Positions 34,162 to 38,648 of a stretch of 38,648 nt of DNA are shown in pieces. The notes under the pieces were generated by a model that was not told where the DNA came from, did not search any database, and worked only from the letters and a program-made list of their open reading frames with translations. Location of the stretch: positions 1 through 38,648 of the forward strand of contig JAGVVH010000155.1 of NCBI GenBank assembly GCA_019135895.1, read 5' to 3'. The position numbers were made by a program, and so were the translations under genes. Source of the stretch: Bacteroidota bacterium. GTDB lineage: Bacteria > Bacteroidota > Bacteroidia > Bacteroidales > WCHB1-69. How positions within the stretch are numbered: the first letter of the stretch is position 1; the number at the start of each line of letters is the position of its first letter.

Positions 34162-35700
34162 TTAATTTTGTGATTTTGTATAAGAAGATTTGGAGATTTG
34201 CATATCCAATTCATCTATAATATCATTTGGATTAGTTAGAGGCATATCATTGTTAAATATTTCGTAACCAAGCAGCTCTGATTTTTTAAGTCTCTCTAAT
34301 AAAGGTAATTTAGTTCTGTTTGTTGTTTCAATATGATTGCCATTTTTATCTACAATAATAACCTTAGGCAAAAAAACTCCTTTCCTTCCAATAAATTTGT
34401 TCATAATTTTAACTGCTTCTAAATATTCTTCATGAGAAGCTCTACCGAGAGATTCATATTTCTGAATCTTTTTTCCATCCCATGTTGTTATCAATGCAAA
34501 GCTTTCAGCTATTTTTGTATCAATCTCTGTTTTAATATTTAAAGTATCATGACCGGATGGCATAAGAAGTATTTTTCCTCCTCCTCCTTCAATATTAGCA
34601 GCGTATCTTGGAAGTGTAATTCCGGAAATCCAGCCTTGTAATTGAAGCATATAAACTTTTCCTACTTGAACTGGAACTATGAAATGAACGATCCCTTTTT
34701 CTTTATGGCATTGTAAAAGATAGTATGGGTGAACACCAATCCAAAACATTCTTCTGAATGTTTCGGCCAAAGTTTTATAATAATCATTAACATGATTTAA
34801 TAATACGGTCTGATTCCTGATAACAAATCCATGATTTCGGATTTTATTAACCGCTTCTCCCAATTCTTTAGTGATTTCATGATAGTGATTGATATGAGTC
34901 ATAAAATAGAGATATTTTTTTGGTCCAGTGTTATATTTATTTCCCGAAATATTGATTAAATCCAATAATTGGTCAGTGATTGCCATTGGTAAAACAACAG
35001 GCACTCTTGTGGCAATTCTAATAACCCTAAGATGAGTGATTTTGCTTAGTTCTTCTAAAATATATTTTAATAGGTTTTTACTAATCATCAAGGCATCACC
35101 TCCGGTAACAAGAACTTCATTTATATTTTTATTATACCCAATGTAAAATAATCCTTTATTTATTTCCGATCTATCAATATCTATTGTTCCATCTAACGAT
35201 TTTGCTCTTTGACAATGAACGCAATAGGATGCACAACTTCTATTTCCTGCAACAAATAGTGCAACTCTATTTGGATAACGCTGATAGGCAGCTCCATAAC
35301 TTCTGGAATTTTCGCACATGGCTCCTTCGGCTCCTGTGTTGGGAAATAAAAGATTTGCCGGAGTGGGAACAGTTTGCCAAAAAATTGGATCAAGCCTTTT
35401 GAAGGCTTTTTCTCCCGGGAGCATTATGGGATGAAAGGGATCTGATTTCATAAGAGAAGCATAGTAGGGAGTAATCCTTAATGGCTCTTTTCCCTGACTC
35501 TTTAAAGACTCTAGGGTTCTTTCAATTTCACTTGCTTGATATGAATTAAGTTTTATGACTTTTTTAAGCTGCTCAACACTGCGAATAGAATTTTTAATCT
35601 GCCAAATCGGATCGTTCCACTGGTCATCGCTTATCTCTCTCCATAATTCAATTGTGTTGTGCTTTCTTGGCTCATAAAAGATTTTTTCATTTTCAGTCAT
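34162..35700 (-). CDS. KamA-family radical-SAM aminomutase, not a typical lysine 2,3-aminomutase
   Basis: Family members move an alpha-amino group to the beta carbon using a [4Fe-4S] cluster, SAM and PLP. The 512-residue protein has the cluster motif CASYCVHC (Cys156, 160, 163). The arginine that binds the substrate carboxylate is next to it (Arg165). GGDALMISKNLL (200-211) follows, and the PLP lysine is Lys376 in EGGGGKILLMP. In lysine 2,3-aminomutase two aspartates (293 and 330 in the clostridial enzyme) hold the substrate's terminal amine. By motif alignment they are His332 and Asn369 here, the same 37 residues apart. Loss of both, with Asn at the second, resembles glutamate 2,3-aminomutase. 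The gene starts 20 bases after the antiporter stop, so the two form an operon. Product (perhaps beta-glutamate) is inferred. Confidence 0.8.
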   Translation of the reverse strand: MTENEKIFYEPRKHNTIELWREISDDQWNDPIWQIKNSIRSVEQLKKVIKLNSYQASEIERTLESLKSQGKEPLRITPYYASLMKSDPFHPIMLPGEKAFKRLDPIFWQTVPTPANLLFPNTGAEGAMCENSRSYGAAYQRYPNRVALFVAGNRSCASYCVHCQRAKSLDGTIDIDRSEINKGLFYIGYNKNINEVLVTGGDALMISKNLLKYILEELSKITHLRVIRIATRVPVVLPMAITDQLLDLINISGNKYNTGPKKYLYFMTHINHYHEITKELGEAVNKIRNHGFVIRNQTVLLNHVNDYYKTLAETFRRMFWIGVHPYYLLQCHKEKGIVHFIVPVQVGKVYMLQLQGWISGITLPRYAANIEGGGGKILLMPSGHDTLNIKTEIDTKIAESFALITTWDGKKIQKYESLGRASHEEYLEAVKIMNKFIGRKGVFLPKVIIVDKNGNHIETTNRTKLPLLERLKKSELLGYEIFNNDMPLTNPNDIIDELDMQISKSSYTKSQN

Positions 35701-35720
35701 GACAATAATTTTTATGTTTA

Positions 35721-36938
35721 TTATTCAGTATTTGAAAATAACTCCTCGGGTTCTTTGTTTTTTGTAATTGTTTCATTTTTTGATATCAACAATCCTACCA
35801 TCATGATAAGACTTGTAAGAATAATTACCTGAATTATCAAAGATTTATTGACTAACATTATTTTTTGAGAAGGATCTATAGATAGAAACAACAGTATGGT
35901 AATAAGTCCTCTGGGTGCTATAAATAATAAAGGTCTTAAAGGAAGTTTCGAAAGTTTGAGTTGGATGGCTCGCAAACAGAATATTATAACAACAATACCT
36001 ATCGCCCAAAGAATAGTTGATAGATTTAATATTTCTGAAGTCTCCATCAGATACCCGAATACAAGAAAAAAAATTGTTTTCACTAAAAAAGTGGCTTCAA
36101 TGGTGAGCTCTTTTAATTTACTAATTTCTTTTTCAAGATCAGCCAAGTGTAGCTTTTCTTTAAGTTTAAATTGTTCTATTTTGTTAATGTTTCCGAGAAA
36201 TAACCCGAAAAGTAATATAAAGATAAGTGCCGGTAAGTGATATATTTCTGAAATGGAATATATTAATATGATGATTAGCGTGATGGGAATAAACTTAATA
36301 TGATGTTGAATTTTACTTAATAAAAATGCCAAGCCCAAAGTTGCTATCAAGGAAATAATAATCATGAGAAATATTTGCAATCCGAATCTTCCGAAAGAAG
36401 AAAAAGAAAAAACATTGTTCAGTGTCATGAAAGTGAAAAATAAAACTCCTAAAATGTCAGAAAAGCTACTTTCATAAATAACAAATTCTCTTTTCCAAGG
36501 TGAAAGATTTTTAACACTCGGAATAGCAATGGCACTACTGATGATGCAAAGTGGAATTGTATTTATAATACTCTCTTGTAGTGTATAATTTCCAACGATA
36601 TGAAATACTAGTGCAATTAATATTGTTATGATGAGCATAGGAATCAATGCGCCAAGGAAGGATTTGGTTATTAATTTTATCTTTGATTTATTGAAATTTA
36701 GTTCCAAAGAACCTTCAAGTACTATAAGAATAAGTCCTACTGTCCCCAATACCGGCAGTAAAATTGAAAAGTTAGGAAGATTAATTCCCATAATGTTGGT
36801 GATTTGCCTTAGCCCCCAACCCAAAAGTAATAAAAGTATTACGGATGGTATATTGGTCTTTGAGGATGTTAGGTCAAATAAATAAGCTACAAGTAGCAAG
36901 ATACAAAATGTTATTATGATAATGGTAGTAGTTGTCAT
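35721..36938 (-). CDS. Cation/proton antiporter (Na+/H+ exchanger family)
   Basis: The 405-residue integral membrane protein has about 12 hydrophobic segments from residue 5 to 385. It shows CPA-superfamily features: the N-terminal IPSVILLLLLGWGLRQI, FVIYESSFSDILGVLFF (about 154-170, holding the buried acidic residues expected in the ion-binding helix) and the late-helix arginine segment LLFIAPRGLITILLFL. The C-terminus is a short charged tail without a regulatory TrkA domain. Ion (Na+ or K+) is not readable. It is first in a two-gene unit with the aminomutase; no consensus promoter is seen, but a 22-bp perfect palindrome lies about 70-90 bases upstream. Confidence 0.83.
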   Translation of the reverse strand: MTTTTIIIITFCILLLVAYLFDLTSSKTNIPSVILLLLLGWGLRQITNIMGINLPNFSILLPVLGTVGLILIVLEGSLELNFNKSKIKLITKSFLGALIPMLIITILIALVFHIVGNYTLQESIINTIPLCIISSAIAIPSVKNLSPWKREFVIYESSFSDILGVLFFTFMTLNNVFSFSSFGRFGLQIFLMIIISLIATLGLAFLLSKIQHHIKFIPITLIIILIYSISEIYHLPALIFILLFGLFLGNINKIEQFKLKEKLHLADLEKEISKLKELTIEATFLVKTIFFLVFGYLMETSEILNLSTILWAIGIVVIIFCLRAIQLKLSKLPLRPLLFIAPRGLITILLFLSIDPSQKIMLVNKSLIIQVIILTSLIMMVGLLISKNETITKNKEPEELFSNTE

Positions 36939-37006
36939 TATATATTTGAATATTTTTTTTAACTCTATATTGATAAATTCTTTAAACTGTTTATTAGTTC
37001 CATAGG

Positions 37007-37028
37007 AATTATTGATTAATCAATAATT
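37007..37028. promoter_or_regulatory. 22-bp perfect palindrome upstream of the antiporter
   Basis: Each 11-base half (AATTATTGATT) is the exact reverse complement of the other, with no loop. Lying 69-90 bases before the antiporter ATG in a gene-free 297-base spacer, it could be an operator for a dimeric regulator. AT-rich palindromes arise by chance more easily, so this is tentative. Confidence 0.35.
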
Positions 37029-37099
37029 ATCTCATATAAAACATAATAATAACTGTTTTTGAGTAAATAATAGGAGTTGTGTTAAGTGTTTCATCAAAC

Positions 37100-37146
37100 A
37101 AAGGTAATAATATTTGATGAAAAATCCAAACATTATTACCTTTTTT
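37100..37146. terminator. Long hairpin with T tract after the cyclase gene
   Basis: Positions 37100-37116 and 37127-37143 form a 17-bp stem with a single mismatch and a 10-base loop. T's follow on the plus strand and a TTTG-rich stretch follows on the minus strand. It lies about 90 bases beyond the minus-strand cyclase stop and before the antiporter, and probably insulates the two units. Confidence 0.65.
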
Positions 37147-37235
37147 CATTAATACCAGCCACTTTTTTCTGAATATTCAAAGTGCTTATTCTCTTTAAAA
37201 AGAAAATAAGTTTCATATTAATAGATGTATTGTCT

Positions 37236-37811
37236 CTATAATTTGTCTATCAGAATGGCCCTACAAGGGGAGCCTTCCAACCCTCCTAATTTTAGCGGTG
37301 CAGCAAAAAGAAAATAAGTACCCTCTGGAACCTCTTTTAGAACTATCCCTTCTAATATGACCACATCTTTTTTTAAAAGATCAAGGTGAATTTCCTGACA
37401 ATTTTCTTCATTTCCGACAGTTTGCGACTCGGTTCCGACCAACAATACTCCCAGTTTATTTAGTTCTGAGGCAGCATCAAGAGTAAGAACACCGTTCCCT
37501 TTAAATAGTATCCTTATATCATTATTTACAACTTTTTCCCTTATGTGGTCGGCTGTGATAACGCCTTTAAATTCTATAACACTTGCGGGACCGATACAGC
37601 GGCTCAATTCTATTTCTTCAATGGTTTTTCCTCCCGAAATAAAATGAGCAGGGGCATCAATATGAGTGCCATTATGCACACACATTTGCAGATCGGACAG
37701 ATTGTAACTGTCGCCTGCTCCCATTTTTTTGATTTTTTCGTAAGAGGGAGTCCTGTCCCCTGGAAAAATGCTGCCACTGAAAACTTCCTGCGAAATATCG
37801 TAAATATTCAT
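37236..37811 (-). CDS. Cyclase-family metal hydrolase (kynurenine-formamidase-like)
   Basis: The 191-residue protein carries the cyclase-family metal motif HNGTHIDAPAHF (about residues 46-57), which holds the zinc ligands, and FAAPLKLGGLEGSPCRAILI at the C-terminus. Family members include arylformamidase KynB and other amide or lactone hydrolases; the substrate here is unknown and no tryptophan genes are adjacent. I start it at the ATG at 37811. The frame continues four codons to a TTG at 37823, but that TTG belongs to the -7 element. The predicted transcript start is only a few bases before the ATG, so the mRNA is nearly leaderless. Confidence 0.85.
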   Translation of the reverse strand: MNIYDISQEVFSGSIFPGDRTPSYEKIKKMGAGDSYNLSDLQMCVHNGTHIDAPAHFISGGKTIEEIELSRCIGPASVIEFKGVITADHIREKVVNNDIRILFKGNGVLTLDAASELNKLGVLLVGTESQTVGNEENCQEIHLDLLKKDVVILEGIVLKEVPEGTYFLFAAPLKLGGLEGSPCRAILIDKL

Positions 37812-37820
37812 CTTATCTTG

Positions 37821-37851
37821 CAAAAATAGTTATTTTCTCGGAATGATCAAA
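37821..37851 (-). promoter_or_regulatory. Promoter of the cyclase gene
   Basis: On the minus strand TTTG (37851-37848), 19 bases, TATTTTTG (37828-37821): consensus sequence and spacing. The -7 element ends 9 bases before the ATG. Confidence 0.65.
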
Positions 37852-37879
37852 TAGCGGAGCAACATGCTATGATTTATTG

Positions 37880-38413
37880 CTATTTACGGGCATTCAACTT
37901 CTCAATAAGGATTTCTATATCTTTTTGCAAGGCTTGATCTTCTTCTTTGCCGTCTTCAATTATTTTAAATATTTTGTTACAAATATTTACTAATACTTCT
38001 ATGTCATCGCGAGGGCATCCTATTGCACCTGCCCTTAATATTTTATCCTCCCCATTAACTATAAAAATTGAAGTTCCTCCATCACATGGAAATAAACGAC
38101 GGTTAGTTGTCATTGTATCAGTAGCTGCCAAAAACAATTTTTGTATTGTTATGGCAAATTGGGGATTAAGATAACGTCTTTTTTGATTTATTGTCTCATA
38201 TAAATTATTATCTTTCGCTATTCGGAAACCGTAGTATGGAGTATACCACCTAGTGGATGTAACATACTGAACGACCGTTGCCTCCTCCCGACCATTAAAT
38301 AGTTTGATATAATGTTGAATGCCAGATTTTGAAATAGGAGCTAAATAGTTCTGGGAATAGCCATTATAAACTAACGAAAATAATATAATTATTATAATTA
38401 AATGTCTATTCAT
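37880..38413 (-). CDS. Secreted protein of unknown function, 177 residues
   Basis: An N-terminal signal peptide (about 1-20, hydrophobic IIIIILFSLVYNGYSQ) is followed by a soluble domain with two cysteines (FPCDGG and IGCPRDD) that could form a disulfide. The C-terminus is helical and charged. The centre (RRLFPCDGGTSIFIVNGEDKI) is glycine- and beta-rich. I recognise no family. It is on the same strand as the cyclase gene, 68 bases upstream, but the cyclase has its own promoter, so joint function is doubtful. Confidence 0.68.
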   Translation of the reverse strand: MNRHLIIIIILFSLVYNGYSQNYLAPISKSGIQHYIKLFNGREEATVVQYVTSTRWYTPYYGFRIAKDNNLYETINQKRRYLNPQFAITIQKLFLAATDTMTTNRRLFPCDGGTSIFIVNGEDKILRAGAIGCPRDDIEVLVNICNKIFKIIEDGKEEDQALQKDIEILIEKLNARK

Positions 38414-38625
38414 AAATTCTTTCGCTTAATAAGATTAGGACAAGGTTATTTTGATTTCATGATGAATATATGTTTGACAGACGAATATAGCAGAATGTTC
38501 TGAAAATTTAATGCTCCAAAATTACATTAAATGAATTAATTTACCAAATTATTAGTTGATAATAATATTAGAAATTTGAACTTACTAAAATTTCCGATTT
38601 GACATTATTGTAATGTGGGCAGAGA

Positions 38626-38648
38626 TTATTGAATGATCACTTTCTTCG
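38626..38648 (-). CDS. Possible C-terminal end of a type IX-sorted protein (cut by window edge)
   Basis: On the minus strand the last bases read Lys-Lys-Val-Ile-Ile-Gln-stop in a frame open to the window edge. Type IX sorting domains in Bacteroidota very often end in KKVIIQ-like residues. Six codons are little evidence. A 6-bp hairpin (ACATTA/TAATGT) lies just beyond the stop. The rest of 38414-38625 is AT-rich with no other gene. Confidence 0.3.

Noticed and set aside
37186..37211. Second terminator hairpin after the cyclase gene (CTTATTcTCTTT / AAAGAaAATAAG)
   Set aside because: The perfect part is short, the loop would be only two bases, and all pairs are A-T; weaker than the hairpin at 37100-37143.

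Overview
The window is AT-rich bacterial DNA with the marks of the phylum Bacteroidota, most likely an anaerobic member of the Bacteroidales or a relative. The evidence is threefold. It carries PorZ, a type IX secretion component that also ends in a type IX sorting domain. Many genes follow the Bacteroidota promoter -7 element TAnnTTTG, and Shine-Dalgarno sequences are largely absent. It also holds the lineage-typical run rbfA / LolC-E-type permease / porZ / recO. Anaerobic life is suggested by indolepyruvate:ferredoxin oxidoreductase (iorAB), a radical-SAM aminomutase and HemW. I see no rRNA, phage, transposase or CRISPR array.

Layout. 1-87 is the tail of an unidentified gene. 237-3686 (minus) holds a secreted C1 peptidase, a secreted M28 peptidase and rsmI. 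3984-5174 is hflX. 5194-6175 (minus) is a stand-alone riboflavin kinase domain overlapping a secreted leucine-rich-repeat protein. 6176-6624 is a very AT-rich spacer before dnaA (6625), then recJ and a glycosyltransferase. 11294-12637 is gdhA with a clear terminator, followed by a secreted alpha/beta hydrolase. 14176-21509 (minus) holds rbfA, permease, porZ and recO, then a DUF349 repeat protein and an Hsp15-like S4 protein from a separate promoter. 21697-23936 is iorAB. 23937-24597 is a gene-free spacer with a repeat island. 24587-26897 holds a PKD lipoprotein, whose expected ATG is out of frame across an A8 tract, and an outer-membrane barrel. 27003-30776 (minus) holds two tandem NhaD antiporters, each with the same unusual soluble tail. 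30936-32940 holds a conserved unknown gene, tRNA-Glu and hemW. 32960-36938 (minus) holds fructose-bisphosphate aldolase and a two-gene unit of cation/proton antiporter plus KamA-family aminomutase. 37236-38413 (minus) holds a cyclase-family hydrolase and a secreted unknown protein. The right edge may clip the tail of a type IX-sorted protein.

How the genes fit together. Much of the window is housekeeping: replication and repair (dnaA, recJ, recO), ribosome biogenesis (rsmI, rbfA, hflX, hslR-like) and envelope or secretion (permease, porZ, secreted peptidases). A second theme is ion and amino-acid physiology: three cation/proton antiporters, an aminomutase whose lysine-anchoring residues are replaced in a glutamate-2,3-aminomutase-like pattern, gdhA and iorAB. 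This would fit an amino-acid-using anaerobe coping with sodium or osmotic stress, which is an inference.

No single region is a clear undescribed defence or mobile system. The best leads are the antiporter/aminomutase unit, the soluble tail on both NhaD copies, the A8 frame break in the PKD lipoprotein, and a strong terminator lying between tRNA-Glu and hemW.
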